64,000 nt of DNA from Streptomyces tsukubensis (GCF_009296025.1 NZ_CP045178.1:5084001-5148000); one strand, 5' to 3'; positions 1-9,023 are shown, numbered from the stretch's first letter. A program made the numbers and translations. Notes: generated by a model not told the origin, from the sequence alone.

Positions 1-14
1 GCCTCCCCGGCCCG

Positions 15-1763
15 TCAGGCGGGTGGTGTGCCGCCACCGCTACCGCCGTCGTCGCCGCCGTCGCCGCCAGGTTCGTCGTGCGTGCGGGATCTCGCCGCTC
101 TGCGCAGGTGGCGGTGGCGGGTCTCCGTACGGTCGGTGAGGGCCTCGCCGACCATGGCGCCGATCGCGTCCCGCATCCCGCCCAGCGGCTCACTGCGTTT
201 GGGGCCCGCCGCCGGGTCCTCGCGCAACTCCTTCAGCAGGGACCAGCACAGACCCAGCATGACCACCACGAACGGCAGGGCCACCAGGATCGTGGCGCTC
301 TGCAACGAGTCAAGGCCGCCAGCGAGCAGCAACGCCGCAGCGACCGCCGCCATCAGTACGCCCCACGTCACCACCAGCCACGTCCTGGGGTGCAGGGCGC
401 CCCGGCTCGTCAGCGACCCCATGACCAGCGAGGCCGAGTCGGCGCTCGTCACGAAATACATCATCACCAGCAGCATCGCGACCCAGGACGTGACCGTGGA
501 GATCGGCAACGCGTCGAGCAGCGCGAACAGCGTCGACTCGGTCCCTTCCTTCGCCTTGGCCGCCATGTCGACCACCCCCGTCCCGTCGAGCCTGATGCCG
601 GTGCCGCCCAGGACGCAGAACCAGAGGGCGGTCGCGCCGCTCGGGATCAGCAGGACCGCCAGCAGGAACTCGCGGACGGTGCGGCCCCGCGAGATACGGG
701 CGATGAACGTCCCCACGAACGGCGCCCACGACAGCCACCACGCCCAGTAGAAGATCGTCCAGCTGCCGAGCCACTTCTCGTCGCTGAAGGCTCCGGTGTT
801 CGAGGCCATCGGCAGCAACTCGTGCAGGTAGCCGCCGACCGTGGCGGGGATCGCGTCGAGGACGTACACCGTGGGGCCCGCGACGAAGACGAAGAGCATC
901 AGGCAGGCGGCGAGTACGAGGTTGATGTTGCTCAGCCACTTCACCCCTCCGTGCAGCCCCGTGAAGGCGGAGACGACGAAAGCGGCGCCGAGCACCACGA
1001 TGATCAGCAGTTCCACCGTCTTCGAGCTGTCAAGACCGGCCGTGAGGTCAAGCCCCGTGGCGATCTGGAGCGCCCCGATGCCAAGACTCGTCGCCGTACC
1101 GAAGACCGTCGCGAAGACCGCGAGGAGGTCGAGGAGGCGTCCCACGGTCCCCGTCGCCCGCCGCTCCCCGATGAGCGGTACGAAGACGGCGCTGAGCCGG
1201 TTGCCCCTGCCCTTGCGGAAACTCGCGTACGCCAGGGCGAGACCCGCGATGCCGTAGATCGCCCAAGGAGTCAGCGTCCAGTGGAAGAAGGAGTACTCAA
1301 GCGCGGTGCCCGCCGCCTCCTGCGTACCGGATCTGTCGCCGCTGCCCGGCGGCGGGGAGAGGTAGTGGGTGACCGGCTCGCCCACGCCGTAGAAGATCAG
1401 GCCGATCCCCATGCCCGCGCTGAACATCATCGAGATCCACGAGAAGTTCGTGAACTCCGGCGGGGCGTCGTCCGCGCCGAGCCTGATCCGTCCGAAACGG
1501 CTGAAGGCGATCAGGACGCACAGGACGAGGAAGACATCGGCCGCGATCACGAACAGCCACGCGAAGTTGTCCAGCACCCAGGGCAGGGCCGTGCCGGACG
1601 CCGACTCGAACGACCCCTTGGCGAGCACCGCCCACAGCACGACGCCCACGATCCCCAGGACACCCAGGGCGACCACCAGCCGGTCAGGGGAGGGGTCGTT
1701 TCCCGGTTCCGTCGGCTCGGGCGGGCTCTCGGGGCTCGGCCGGTCAGCCGCATCCGTACTCAT
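15..1763 (-). CDS. BCCT family betaine/carnitine/choline-type transporter
   Basis: This is a 582-residue integral membrane protein of the betaine-choline-carnitine transporter family, which imports quaternary-ammonium compounds such as glycine betaine or choline by ion-coupled symport. About twelve hydrophobic segments run from residue 30 to 510. The family signature GMGIGLIFYGVGEP lies near residue 118 and the aromatic WTLTPWAIYG stretch near residue 161. The length fits the family. The C-terminal tail is charged and ends Gly/Asp-rich, as in osmotically regulated members. The ATG at 1763 is the first start after the divergent promoter region, and a 16-bp palindrome lies 15 bp upstream, so repression by a dimeric regulator is likely. 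Substrate cannot be read from sequence. Confidence 0.93.
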   Translation of the reverse strand: MSTDAADRPSPESPPEPTEPGNDPSPDRLVVALGVLGIVGVVLWAVLAKGSFESASGTALPWVLDNFAWLFVIAADVFLVLCVLIAFSRFGRIRLGADDAPPEFTNFSWISMMFSAGMGIGLIFYGVGEPVTHYLSPPPGSGDRSGTQEAAGTALEYSFFHWTLTPWAIYGIAGLALAYASFRKGRGNRLSAVFVPLIGERRATGTVGRLLDLLAVFATVFGTATSLGIGALQIATGLDLTAGLDSSKTVELLIIVVLGAAFVVSAFTGLHGGVKWLSNINLVLAACLMLFVFVAGPTVYVLDAIPATVGGYLHELLPMASNTGAFSDEKWLGSWTIFYWAWWLSWAPFVGTFIARISRGRTVREFLLAVLLIPSGATALWFCVLGGTGIRLDGTGVVDMAAKAKEGTESTLFALLDALPISTVTSWVAMLLVMMYFVTSADSASLVMGSLTSRGALHPRTWLVVTWGVLMAAVAAALLLAGGLDSLQSATILVALPFVVVMLGLCWSLLKELREDPAAGPKRSEPLGGMRDAIGAMVGEALTDRTETRHRHLRRAARSRTHDEPGGDGGDDGGSGGGTPPA

Positions 1764-1777
1764 GCCGCCCTACTATC

Positions 1778-1793
1778 GTGGGACATGTCCCAC
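1778..1793. promoter_or_regulatory. Perfect 16-bp palindrome upstream of the BCCT gene, putative operator
   Basis: The sequence GTGGGACATGTCCCAC is a perfect palindrome whose edge is 15 bp from the BCCT start codon. On the minus strand a TAGTAG-like -10 falls immediately after it, so a bound dimer would block that promoter. It lies in the divergent gap before the DUF1269-like gene and could affect both. The cognate regulator is not identifiable here. Confidence 0.5.
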
Positions 1794-1922
1794 CAGGGTG
1801 CGCTGCCACGCCGGGTGCGCCCAGGCCCGAGCCGAGGCCCCCGAGCCGGGGTCCCGGGCAGTGGTCCGGGACACCGGGATCCCCGGGCCCCGGCATTCAA
1901 GAGATGAACGGAGCCGCACGTC

Positions 1923-2525
1923 ATGGCATGGAACGCGAACGTCCTCTTCTACAGCTTCCCTGACCCGGGCCACAGCTACGCGGCCTTCCACGACGTCCAG
2001 GGCATGGAGTCGGTCAGCCGTGCGGCCGTCCTGGAACGCGCCCAGGACGGGACTCTGTCCGTGACGGAGACCTACGCGCCCGACAGCGTCATGGCCTCCG
2101 GCGCGGGGGGAGTCGTCGGGGCGCTGCTCGGGGTCCTCGCGGGGCCTGTCGGCATCCTCTTCGGCTGGACCGCGGGAACACTCTTCGGGCTGGCCGCCGA
2201 CAGTGAGGAGGCATCCGGCGATCTGGACGCGCTGACCGTACTGAGCCAGGGCGTGCCCGACGGCGGCAACGTCCTCATCGTCGCCATCAACGACGAGAGC
2301 GACCCCTCACTCGGTGACGGGATCGCCCGGAAGTACGGCGGCATCCTGGTCCGGGTCCCCGCCGGGGTCGTCCAGGCCGAGGTGGTCTCCGCGCAGGAGG
2401 CCGCGGAGGGGGCCGCCAGGTCGGCGCGTGCGCGGCACCGCGCGGAGCGGCGGGACGAGTTCAGGGAGCGTGCGGGCGCCCTCTTCGGCCACAGGCCCAC
2501 GGGCGCCGACGACGGCAAGAAATGA
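1923..2525 (+). CDS. DUF1269-like protein with glycine-rich hydrophobic hairpin
   Basis: A 200-residue protein of unknown function. It starts with a soluble alpha/beta-like segment (residues 1-55), then has a glycine-rich hydrophobic hairpin at about residues 58-95 with GAGGVVGALLGVLAGPVG-type glycine-zipper spacing. A second soluble segment (100-155) and a basic, Arg-rich tail follow. This layout resembles DUF1269 membrane-associated proteins. The ATG at 1923 follows GAACGGAGCC at ribosome-binding distance. It ends against a long hairpin shared with the convergent lipoprotein gene. It looks monocistronic and no biochemical role is claimed. Confidence 0.82.
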   Translation: MAWNANVLFYSFPDPGHSYAAFHDVQGMESVSRAAVLERAQDGTLSVTETYAPDSVMASGAGGVVGALLGVLAGPVGILFGWTAGTLFGLAADSEEASGDLDALTVLSQGVPDGGNVLIVAINDESDPSLGDGIARKYGGILVRVPAGVVQAEVVSAQEAAEGAARSARARHRAERRDEFRERAGALFGHRPTGADDGKK

Positions 2526-2528
2526 GAG

Positions 2529-2597
2529 GTGACGGCCACCGCCCGCTCTCCTGTCCCCGCACCGGGCAGGGACAGGAGAGCGGGCGGTGGCCGTCAC
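2529..2597. terminator. 29-bp perfect hairpin, bidirectional terminator
   Basis: Arms 2529-2557 and 2569-2597 are exact reverse complements separated by an 11-nt loop. The hairpin sits between the convergent DUF1269-like gene (stop 2525) and the DUF4232 lipoprotein gene (stop 2657). It has no T-tract, as usual for Streptomyces terminators. Confidence 0.88.
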
Positions 2598-2656
2598 TCA
2601 CGTACACATACACGTGCGGGTACACCCGCACCCGCACGTACTGACGCGCGAGGGTT

Positions 2657-3376
2657 TTACCAGACGAGGGCGTCGGACATCGTCTGCTGCCAGTAGCTGA
2701 CCTGGTAGGAGTCGTCGACGTACACGCTGCCGCCGGGCACCTCGTTGGTGGCCGTGCCGCCGACCGAGCCCGCCATCTCCTTGCCCGCCATGGAGTACGT
2801 CATCGTCTTGACCTTGCGTCCGTTGTCGCCGTCGCCGGAGAGGCTGACCGACGCGTACGCCGACTTGCCGGGCTCGACCGTCACGACGGCCTGCGGCTGG
2901 CTCTCGTCGATCCACGGCACGGTGCTCTGGTCGCCGGTGAAGCCGAGGTACGGGGCGCCGTACGCGTAGCAGGGCTTGTCGCCCATGTTGGTGAGGGTCA
3001 TCAGCAGGTGGTTGATGGGGCGGGTGACCTTGGTGGTGCGGATCTGCGAGTTGCCGACAGTGCAGGTGACGGGCTTGGCCGCGGACTTCGCCGAGGCCGT
3101 CCGCACCGCGGTCTTCGCGGATTCGGCCGCGTCCTCACCGGCCGGGCCCTGCTCCTTCGCCGTGTTCTCCACGGTGGCGGAGCCGCCCGATTCCGCGCCC
3201 TTGTCGCCCCCCTTGGCGGCGGGCTTCTCCGCGCCGGAGACCGCGTGGCTCGTGACGCCGTCGGCCTTCGCCCCGGTGTCGCCGCCCGAGCAGGCGGTGA
3301 GGGAGAGCGCGGCGGCCACGAGTACGGCGGAGGCGGCGGTGCGGACGGAAGTACGGCGGTTCATACGGATACGCAT
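2657..3376 (-). CDS. DUF4232 domain lipoprotein
   Basis: A 239-residue secreted lipoprotein. A basic N-terminus, hydrophobic core and lipobox LTAC place the lipidated cysteine at residue 29. A low-complexity Ala/Gly/Lys/Glu linker runs to about residue 100, followed by a beta-rich DUF4232 domain (about 103-239) with two cysteines (CTVG and PCYAYG) that could form a disulfide. DUF4232 proteins are surface lipoproteins of actinomycetes with no established activity. A second DUF4232 lipoprotein lies at 28175-28798. An internal ATG four codons downstream is an alternative start. The stop TAA abuts a long terminator. Confidence 0.88.
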   Translation of the reverse strand: MRIRMNRRTSVRTAASAVLVAAALSLTACSGGDTGAKADGVTSHAVSGAEKPAAKGGDKGAESGGSATVENTAKEQGPAGEDAAESAKTAVRTASAKSAAKPVTCTVGNSQIRTTKVTRPINHLLMTLTNMGDKPCYAYGAPYLGFTGDQSTVPWIDESQPQAVVTVEPGKSAYASVSLSGDGDNGRKVKTMTYSMAGKEMAGSVGGTATNEVPGGSVYVDDSYQVSYWQQTMSDALVW

Positions 3377-3456
3377 CAGTGGGCTGCTTTCTCTGTGAGC
3401 CGTCGTTGCGGCTCTGTCCTTACCGGCGTCGTCGCCGGTGCTGTCTGCTGGTCCTG

Positions 3457-3636
3457 CTAGTTCTGCTGGTCCTGCTGGTCCTGCTGGTTCTGCTGGTGCG
3501 GGTGGGTCACGAACGCGGCCGCTGGGCCCTCGTCCCTGATTCCCTCGCCGTCCTCACAGGCGGTCAGTCCGCCCACCGTCAGGACGAGTACGGCCGTGGC
3601 GAGCAACCGTCGGCGGAGTACGAGGAAGGCAGGCAC
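3457..3636 (-). CDS. Small glutamine-rich lipoprotein
   Basis: A 59-residue protein starting at GTG, preceded by AAAGGAACCCGC. The N-terminus has three arginines, a hydrophobic stretch (TAVLVLTVGG) and the lipobox LTAC with cysteine at residue 27. The mature part is only about 33 residues: acidic, then a Gln/Asn/Asp tail (HQQNQQDQQDQQN) encoded by a CTGCTGGTC-type 9-bp tandem repeat. The lipobox, ribosome-binding site and length support a real gene. The longer reading frame upstream is a shadow of the opposite HTH gene. Function is unknown; the repeat tail may vary in length between strains. Confidence 0.6.
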   Translation of the reverse strand: MPAFLVLRRRLLATAVLVLTVGGLTACEDGEGIRDEGPAAAFVTHPHQQNQQDQQDQQN

Positions 3637-3848
3637 GCGGGTTCCTTTGTGGGTGCACAACGAGCGGGGGCCTCGCACGGACCGCTCGATCCGTCTCCGG
3701 GGCGGCGTGCTTGGATGACCACAGCTTGTGCCAAGCCCCGTCCCACACGCCTCCTTTGACCGGGAATCAGGGATGCTGGGATGGCCGCACAGGCTCTGAA
3801 CTGGGGAAATGCCTGTTGCCTGGAACGCTCGGGTGGGATGGAGGAACG

Positions 3849-5390
3849 GTGGGCGCGGCGGAACTGGGGGAGTTTCTGCGGGAACTGAAGGGGCGCTCCG
3901 GGCTGAGTTACGGAGTGCTGGCCAAGCGCCTGCACATGAGTACGTCGACGCTGCACCGCTACTGCAACGGGGACGCGGTACCGACCGAGTACGCCCCGCT
4001 CGACCGGTTGGCGAGGCTCTGCAAGGCGACCCCCGCCGAGCTGATGGAGCTGCACCGGCGCTGGATCGTCGCCGACGCCTCGCGAGGGCGCGACCGGAAG
4101 GCGGCGGGGGCGGGCAGCCGAGCCTCCGTTGGGGCAGAGAGGCCGGCAGGGGCGGGGAGCCGAGCTGTAGCCGGGTCCGACGAGGTCGCCGGGTCCGATG
4201 CGGCTGACGGGGCTGACGGGGCTGACGGGGCTGACGGGGCTGACGGGGCTGACGGGGCTGACGGGGCGGAGGGGGCCGCAGGGGCCGGTGCCGAGACCAC
4301 CCGGTCCGAGTCCACACGGCCCGATGCCGTGGAACCGGCCGACTCCCCTGCCCTCGCGGGACTGTGCGAAGAGGTCGTCCATGAGGCGGGCTCCGTCTCC
4401 ATGGTCGCCTCGGAACCCGCCGCTCGCCCCCGCCCCCGCTCCCGCCGCGCCCTCGTCAGCGCCGCCGCCGTCGTGGCCGTCGCCTGCGCCGCCTTCGGGG
4501 TGGTCAGGTTCGCGGGGGACGACACAGCGGGCGCTGCCTCCGCGAGTGGTGCGGTGACCGCCTCCGACGGTGGAGCTCCGGCGGGCGTCGACGGATCATC
4601 CCGCCCGTCAGGAAAAGCGAAGGCATCACCCTCTCCGTCCTCGTCGCCATCGGCGTCACCGTCGCCATCGGGCAAGAAACACGGCCAGGGCGCCTCAGGG
4701 GCGGGCCCCGGCGCGGCGGACGCCGACAAGGGCGGCGACGGTCTCTCCGGTACGGGGCAGGACAAGGGCGGCGCCGAGGGCGCGGGGGCGGCCGTGCCGA
4801 TCACCGTGGACGTACAGCCCAACGCCTGGGAGAGCCCGTGCAGCCAGGAGTATCTGCTGAACAGGGAGCCGGGTTACGTACCGCCGCCCCCGCCCGAGCA
4901 GGACGCTGACGGCTGGGTCGCCTCGCTGGGCGCGGTGGCGGGCGGCTCGCAGTACATCAAGCTCACCGTCCAGGGCACCGGCGCGACCACCGTGGTCCTG
5001 AAGAGCATGCGGGTGCGGACCGTGCGCAGCGGCTCGCCGCTCCCCTGGAACGCGTACGTCATGGGGGTCGGCTGCGGTGGTGGCGTGCCCACCCACGGTT
5101 TCGACATCGACCTCGACGCGCCTCGGCCCGTCTCCTCGCCGCTGTCGGAGCAGCGCGGCTTCCCCTACAAGGTCAGCGAGACCGATCCCGAGCAGTTCAT
5201 CTTCACCGCGCACACCGCCGCGCACGACGTGAGCTGGTACCTGGAGCTGGAATGGTCCTCCGGCGCCAGGCACGGGACGATGCGGCTCGACGACCACGGC
5301 AAGTCCTTCAGGACCAGCGGTATGAAGGGGCGCCCCGAGTACTCGTACCCCAACGGCGACACCAAGTGGGGCGTCGCCGACACCGGTTGA
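3849..5390 (+). CDS. Membrane-anchored helix-turn-helix protein with extracytoplasmic domain
   Basis: A 513-residue protein starting at GTG behind GGAGGAAC. Residues 1-75 form an XRE-like HTH (LSYGVLAKRLHMSTSTLHRYCNG). A low-complexity linker follows with seven consecutive Ala-Asp-Gly tripeptides at about 118-138. One transmembrane segment lies near 198-218 (ALVSAAAVVAVACAAFGVV). Then comes a Ser/Pro/Gly linker (about 250-315) and an exported C-terminal domain (320-513) with cysteines in PCSQEY and GVGCGGG. The topology suggests a cytoplasmic DNA- or partner-binding domain tethered to an outside sensing or wall-facing domain, reminiscent of RodZ-like architecture. Target and signal are unknown. 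Confidence 0.85.
   Translation: MGAAELGEFLRELKGRSGLSYGVLAKRLHMSTSTLHRYCNGDAVPTEYAPLDRLARLCKATPAELMELHRRWIVADASRGRDRKAAGAGSRASVGAERPAGAGSRAVAGSDEVAGSDAADGADGADGADGADGADGADGAEGAAGAGAETTRSESTRPDAVEPADSPALAGLCEEVVHEAGSVSMVASEPAARPRPRSRRALVSAAAVVAVACAAFGVVRFAGDDTAGAASASGAVTASDGGAPAGVDGSSRPSGKAKASPSPSSSPSASPSPSGKKHGQGASGAGPGAADADKGGDGLSGTGQDKGGAEGAGAAVPITVDVQPNAWESPCSQEYLLNREPGYVPPPPPEQDADGWVASLGAVAGGSQYIKLTVQGTGATTVVLKSMRVRTVRSGSPLPWNAYVMGVGCGGGVPTHGFDIDLDAPRPVSSPLSEQRGFPYKVSETDPEQFIFTAHTAAHDVSWYLELEWSSGARHGTMRLDDHGKSFRTSGMKGRPEYSYPNGDTKWGVADTG
4202..4264 (+). repeat. Seven tandem 9-bp repeats (GCTGACGGG) inside the HTH gene
   Basis: Seven exact copies encode (Ala-Asp-Gly)7 in the linker of the HTH protein. 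The array is a multiple of three, so copy-number change would alter linker length without a frameshift. A degenerate version of the same motif occurs at the start of the ECF sigma gene near 26210. Confidence 0.95.
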
Positions 5391-5412
5391 GGAAGGAAGG
5401 AAGGAAGGAAGG
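5391..5412 (+). repeat. (GGAA)5 tetranucleotide repeat
   Basis: Five GGAA units plus GG follow directly after the HTH gene stop codon, in the gap before the aminotransferase gene. The rest of the gap (5413-5619) shows no clear hairpin or coding potential. Confidence 0.9.
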
Positions 5413-5619
5413 ACAGACGGAGGGAGGGGCGGGCGGTCGGGCGGGTGGGCCGGCGAAACAGCCGCCCGGCGCGGCGGCGGCGCGCGGCCAGGACCGGTGT
5501 ACTCCTCAGCGGTCCTGGTGTCCGGATATCGAAATGCCGGGGTGCGGGCCGAACGCCCGTCCTAGGCTCAGGACAGCCCCACCCGCATCCGCCGTCCTTC
5601 CCAGCCAGGAGCCGCTGAC

Positions 5620-6831
5620 GTGACCGCAGTCGACAGCACCACCAGCCTCGCGACCTCAGCCACCCCCGCACTCGCCGCCCGAGCGGGAAGCGTCGGTGGC
5701 TCGCCCGTACGGGAGATCCTGGCGCTCACCGCGAGGCCCGAGGTGATCTCGTTCGCGGGCGGGCTGCCCGCGCCCGAACTGTTCGACGCCGAGGGGGTCG
5801 CGGACGCGTTCGCCGCTGTCCTGCGGGACCAGCCGAGCCAGGCGCTCCAGTACTCCACGACCGAGGGCGAGCCGGGTCTGCGCGCCGCGCTCGCCGAACG
5901 CACCGAGGCGCGCGGACTCGCCACCTCGCCCGACGACCTGCTCATCACCACCGGCTCGCAGCAGGCGCTCTCGCTGCTGTCCACCGCGCTGCTCGACGCA
6001 GGGGACACCGTCCTCGTCGAGAACCCTTGTTATCTCGCCGCGCTCCAGGTCTTCTCGTTCTCCGGCGCCCGTATCGTGCCCGTCCCCTGCGACGAGGACG
6101 GCATCGACCCCGAGGCGCTCGACATACTCGTCGCGCGCGAGCGGCCCAAACTGCTCTACACGGTGCCCACCTTCCAGAACCCGACGGGCCGCACCATGCC
6201 CGCTGCCCGCCGCGCCGCCGTGGCGGAGATCGCCGCGCGCCGGGGGCTGTGGATCGTGGAGGACGACCCGTACGGGGAGCTGCGGTTCGAGGGTGAGCGG
6301 GTGCCGTGGATCGCCTCCCACGGCCCGGCCGCCGACCGTACGGTGCTGCTCGGCAGCTTCTCCAAGGTCATGGCGCCCGGCATGCGGCTCGGCTGGCTGC
6401 GCGCCCCCGCCGCGCTGCGCCGCGCCTGCGCCGTCGTCAAGCAGTCGGTGGACCTGCACACGCCGACCGTCACCCAGCTCGCGGCGGCCCGTTACCTCGC
6501 CGACCGTGACCTGGACGCGCATGTCGCGAAGGTCGGCGCCGCCTACGGCAAGCGCAGGGACGCGATGCTCGCGGCGCTGCCGGGCGCCCTGCCCGAGGGG
6601 TCGAGCTGGGTCAGGCCGGAGGGCGGCATGTTCGTCTGGGCCACGCTCCCCGACGGGTCCGACGCGACGGCGCTGCTCCGCGAGGTCATCACGCACGACG
6701 TGGCCTATGTGCCGGGGGCGCCGTTCTACGCGGCCGAGGCCGACCCGCGCACCCTGCGGCTCTGTTTCGTGACGCAGACCGAGGACGAGATCAGGGAGGG
6801 GCTGCGGCGCCTGGGCGGCGCACTGCGCTGA
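5620..6831 (+). CDS. PLP-dependent aminotransferase, fold type I (MocR/2-aminoadipate aminotransferase-like)
   Basis: A 403-residue class I/II aminotransferase. The substrate-binding region is near residues 40-60 (FAGGLPAPELF). Other landmarks are ITTGSQQAL, the FQNPTGR motif near 185, EDDPYGELRF near 208, and the PLP lysine in LLGSFSKVMAPGMRLGW near 245. The C-terminal arginine is in LRLCFV. The sequence type matches the LysN/2-aminoadipate group and the catalytic half of MocR regulators. There is no HTH, so it is a free-standing enzyme. GTG at 5620 follows CCAGGA. It transfers an amino group from an amino acid to a 2-oxoacid; the exact substrate is not predictable. Confidence 0.92.
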   Translation: MTAVDSTTSLATSATPALAARAGSVGGSPVREILALTARPEVISFAGGLPAPELFDAEGVADAFAAVLRDQPSQALQYSTTEGEPGLRAALAERTEARGLATSPDDLLITTGSQQALSLLSTALLDAGDTVLVENPCYLAALQVFSFSGARIVPVPCDEDGIDPEALDILVARERPKLLYTVPTFQNPTGRTMPAARRAAVAEIAARRGLWIVEDDPYGELRFEGERVPWIASHGPAADRTVLLGSFSKVMAPGMRLGWLRAPAALRRACAVVKQSVDLHTPTVTQLAAARYLADRDLDAHVAKVGAAYGKRRDAMLAALPGALPEGSSWVRPEGGMFVWATLPDGSDATALLREVITHDVAYVPGAPFYAAEADPRTLRLCFVTQTEDEIREGLRRLGGALR

Positions 6832-6881
6832 CCGGCCCGCTGACGCCCGCGGTCCGGCCCGCGGTCCGAGCCGAAGGACGA

Positions 6882-6929
6882 CGTACGAAGGGGCTCCCCG
6901 TTCCAGCGAACGGGGAGCCCCTTCGTACG
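6882..6929. terminator. 21-bp perfect hairpin between aminotransferase and argS
   Basis: Arms 6882-6902 and 6909-6929 are exact complements with a 6-nt loop. It lies between two convergent genes (stops at 6831 and 6957) and can end transcription from both sides. Confidence 0.88.
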
Positions 6930-6956
6930 CACGTGCGCGTGTACCGCCAAGGACCC

Positions 6957-8768
6957 CTAGAGGCTCTCGGGCGTCCTGATGCCGAGGAGCGTCATGCCCA
7001 CCCGCAGGGTGCGGGCCGTGATGTCGCACAGGAACAGCCGGTTCTCGACCAGTTCCCGCGGGTTGTCGTCGCTCAGGACGTGGCACTTGTCGTAGAACGT
7101 CGTGTAGAGCGAGGCCAGCTGGTACAGGTACGCGGCCAGTTTGTGCGGCGCGTAGTCCGAGGTGGCGTCCAGCACCGTCTGGGCGAACTCGTCGGCGTGC
7201 AGCCCGAGCGCCCGTTCCGCCTCGGCCAGCGTCAGCTCGGGGTGGGCCGCCGGGGCCGCGGGCTCGGGCAGGGCCGCGCCCCTGCGCAGGATCGACTGGA
7301 TACGGGCGTACGCGTACTGGAGGTACACGCTGGTGTCACCCTGTAGCGACACCATCTGGTCGAGGTCGAACTTGTAGTCCCTGGCGGCCGACGTCGACAG
7401 GTCCGCGTACTTCACGGCGCCGATGCCGACCTGCGTGCCCCGCTCGACGATCTCCGCCTCGCCCAGCACGCCCTTGACGTCCTTCTCCCGCACCACGGCC
7501 GTGGCCCGCTCGATCGCCTCGTCCAGCAGGTCGACCAGGCGTACGGTCTCGCCCGCACGGGTCTTGAACGGCTTGCCGTCCGCGCCGAGCACCGTGCCGA
7601 AGGCGAGCTGCACCGCGTCCACGTCCTCGCCGAGCCAGCCGGCCCTGCGCGCGGTCTCGAAGACCATCTTGAAGTGCAGGGACTGCCGGGCGTCCACCAC
7701 GTAGAGCAGGGTGTCGGCCTTGAGGTGGAAGACCCGGTCGCGGATGGCGGACAGGTCGGTCGCCGCGTAGCCATAGCCGCCGTCGGACTTCTTGACGATG
7801 AGCGGTACCTGGTTGCCGTCCGGGCCCTTCACGTCGTCGAAGAACACGCACAGGGCGCCCTCGGAGCGGACGGCGACGCCCGACTCCTCCAGCAGCCGGC
7901 AGGTCTCGTCCAGCATGTCGTTGTAGCCGGACTCGCCCACGACGTCGGGGTCGCGGATGTCCATGTCCAGCTTGTTGAAGACCGAGTAGAAGTACACCTT
8001 CGACTCGTCGACGAACCGGTGCCAGAGGGCGAGGGTCTGCTCGTCGCCCGCCTGGAGCTCCACGACCCTGCGCCTGGCGCGGTCCTTGAACTCCGGGTCC
8101 GCGTCGAAGGCGGCCTTCGACAGCTTGTAGACCCTGCCCAGGTTGGACATGGCCTCAAGACCGGCCTCGGCGTCCGCGGTGCCCGCTGCCGCGTCCTCGC
8201 CGCCGTGGCTCCTGTCCAGCTCCGCCGGGTGCTCGATCAGGTACTGGATGAGCATGCCGAAGGCCGTGCCCCAGTCCCCGATGTGGTGGCGGCGCACCAC
8301 CGTCTCGCCGCTGAACTCCAGCATGTTCACCATGGCCGCGCCGATCACCGCGGAACGCAGGTGGCCGACGTGCATCTCCTTGGCCACGTTCGGCTGCGCG
8401 TAGTCGATGACGGTGGTACCCGGGTGGGGCGCGTGCGGGGCGCCGAGCCGGTCGCCCGCCGCCGCCCTGGCCGCGAGGTTCTCGATGATCGCCCGGTCGG
8501 CGAGGGTGATGTTCAGGAAGCCGGGGCCGGAGACCTCGATCTCCTGGATCGCACCGCCGGGGGTGATGGACTCGACGACCTTGGCCGCCAGCTCTCTCGG
8601 GTTGCCCTTGGCCTTCTTGGCGAGTGCCAGCACACCGTTGGCCTGGTAGTCCGCCCGGTCGCTGCGTCGCAGCAGCGGGTCGCCCGCGTCGGCGCCCGGC
8701 AGGGCGGCGGCGAGAGCGTCCTTGAGGCGCTGGTCGACGGAAGCGGTGAGGGACGTGACCGAGGTCAT
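6957..8768 (-). CDS. argS: Arginyl-tRNA synthetase
   Basis: A 603-residue class I aminoacyl-tRNA synthetase that charges tRNA-Arg. The N-terminal add-on domain is at 1-110. The HIGH-type motif HVGHLRS is at residues 133-139. A degenerate KMSKS-region loop ([12 protein letters not shown]) lies near 385, and the C-terminal DALR anticodon-binding domain covers about 475-603. The ATG at 8768 is chosen because family members begin here; the open frame extends 27 residues further upstream without similarity. The gene is divergent from the lysyl-tRNA synthetase gene across a 251-bp gap. No T-box-like leader is evident. Confidence 0.97.
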   Translation of the reverse strand: MTSVTSLTASVDQRLKDALAAALPGADAGDPLLRRSDRADYQANGVLALAKKAKGNPRELAAKVVESITPGGAIQEIEVSGPGFLNITLADRAIIENLAARAAAGDRLGAPHAPHPGTTVIDYAQPNVAKEMHVGHLRSAVIGAAMVNMLEFSGETVVRRHHIGDWGTAFGMLIQYLIEHPAELDRSHGGEDAAAGTADAEAGLEAMSNLGRVYKLSKAAFDADPEFKDRARRRVVELQAGDEQTLALWHRFVDESKVYFYSVFNKLDMDIRDPDVVGESGYNDMLDETCRLLEESGVAVRSEGALCVFFDDVKGPDGNQVPLIVKKSDGGYGYAATDLSAIRDRVFHLKADTLLYVVDARQSLHFKMVFETARRAGWLGEDVDAVQLAFGTVLGADGKPFKTRAGETVRLVDLLDEAIERATAVVREKDVKGVLGEAEIVERGTQVGIGAVKYADLSTSAARDYKFDLDQMVSLQGDTSVYLQYAYARIQSILRRGAALPEPAAPAAHPELTLAEAERALGLHADEFAQTVLDATSDYAPHKLAAYLYQLASLYTTFYDKCHVLSDDNPRELVENRLFLCDITARTLRVGMTLLGIRTPESL

Positions 8769-8970
8769 GAGGTGGGTGCCGTTCTCCTCGTACGAATAAA
8801 ACCGGCCGGCTCGCCCGGCGCACGGGGCACACGGGGGCGGTCGGTCCAAAGGGACTCGACCAGTATTCCACGCTGTTCTCCCGCCCTTTGAAAAGCGGTT
8901 TTCGCCGTGGGGGGCCGAGCTGGGAGAATGGCGGGGGACAGGCTGCGGGACAGGCTGTCAGCCGGAACCA

Positions 8971-9023
8971 GGAATCGTGATCCTGGAATCGTGAAGTCAG
9001 GAATCGTGAAGCAGGAATCGTGA
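8971..9023 (+). repeat. Four imperfect 14-15 bp direct repeats at the lysyl-tRNA synthetase start
   Basis: The decamer GGAATCGTGA occurs at 8971, 8985, 9000 and 9014. Each copy pairs an SD-like AGGA/TGGA with a GTG. The last copy contains a possible start codon (GTG at 9020) of the synthetase gene. The other three are potential decoy initiation sites or a protein-binding array. Confidence 0.8.

Noticed and set aside
78..1907. 609-codon plus-strand frame across the BCCT gene
   Set aside because: It is an antisense shadow with Arg/Gln/His/Gly composition typical of the complement of GC-rich coding DNA, with no ribosome-binding site, and it covers a clear transporter gene.
3637..4317. Minus-strand upstream extension of the small lipoprotein frame
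   Set aside because: This part is antisense to the HTH gene and is Pro/Arg-rich; the lipoprotein starts at the GTG at 3636 with its own ribosome-binding site.
5656..7086. 476-codon minus-strand frame over the aminotransferase
   Set aside because: Antisense shadow of a well-conserved PLP enzyme with low-complexity Arg/Gly composition.
8769..9019. T-box riboswitch between argS and the lysyl-tRNA synthetase gene
   Set aside because: I see no T-box core sequence or terminator/antiterminator pair; the notable feature is only the GGAATCGTGA repeats.
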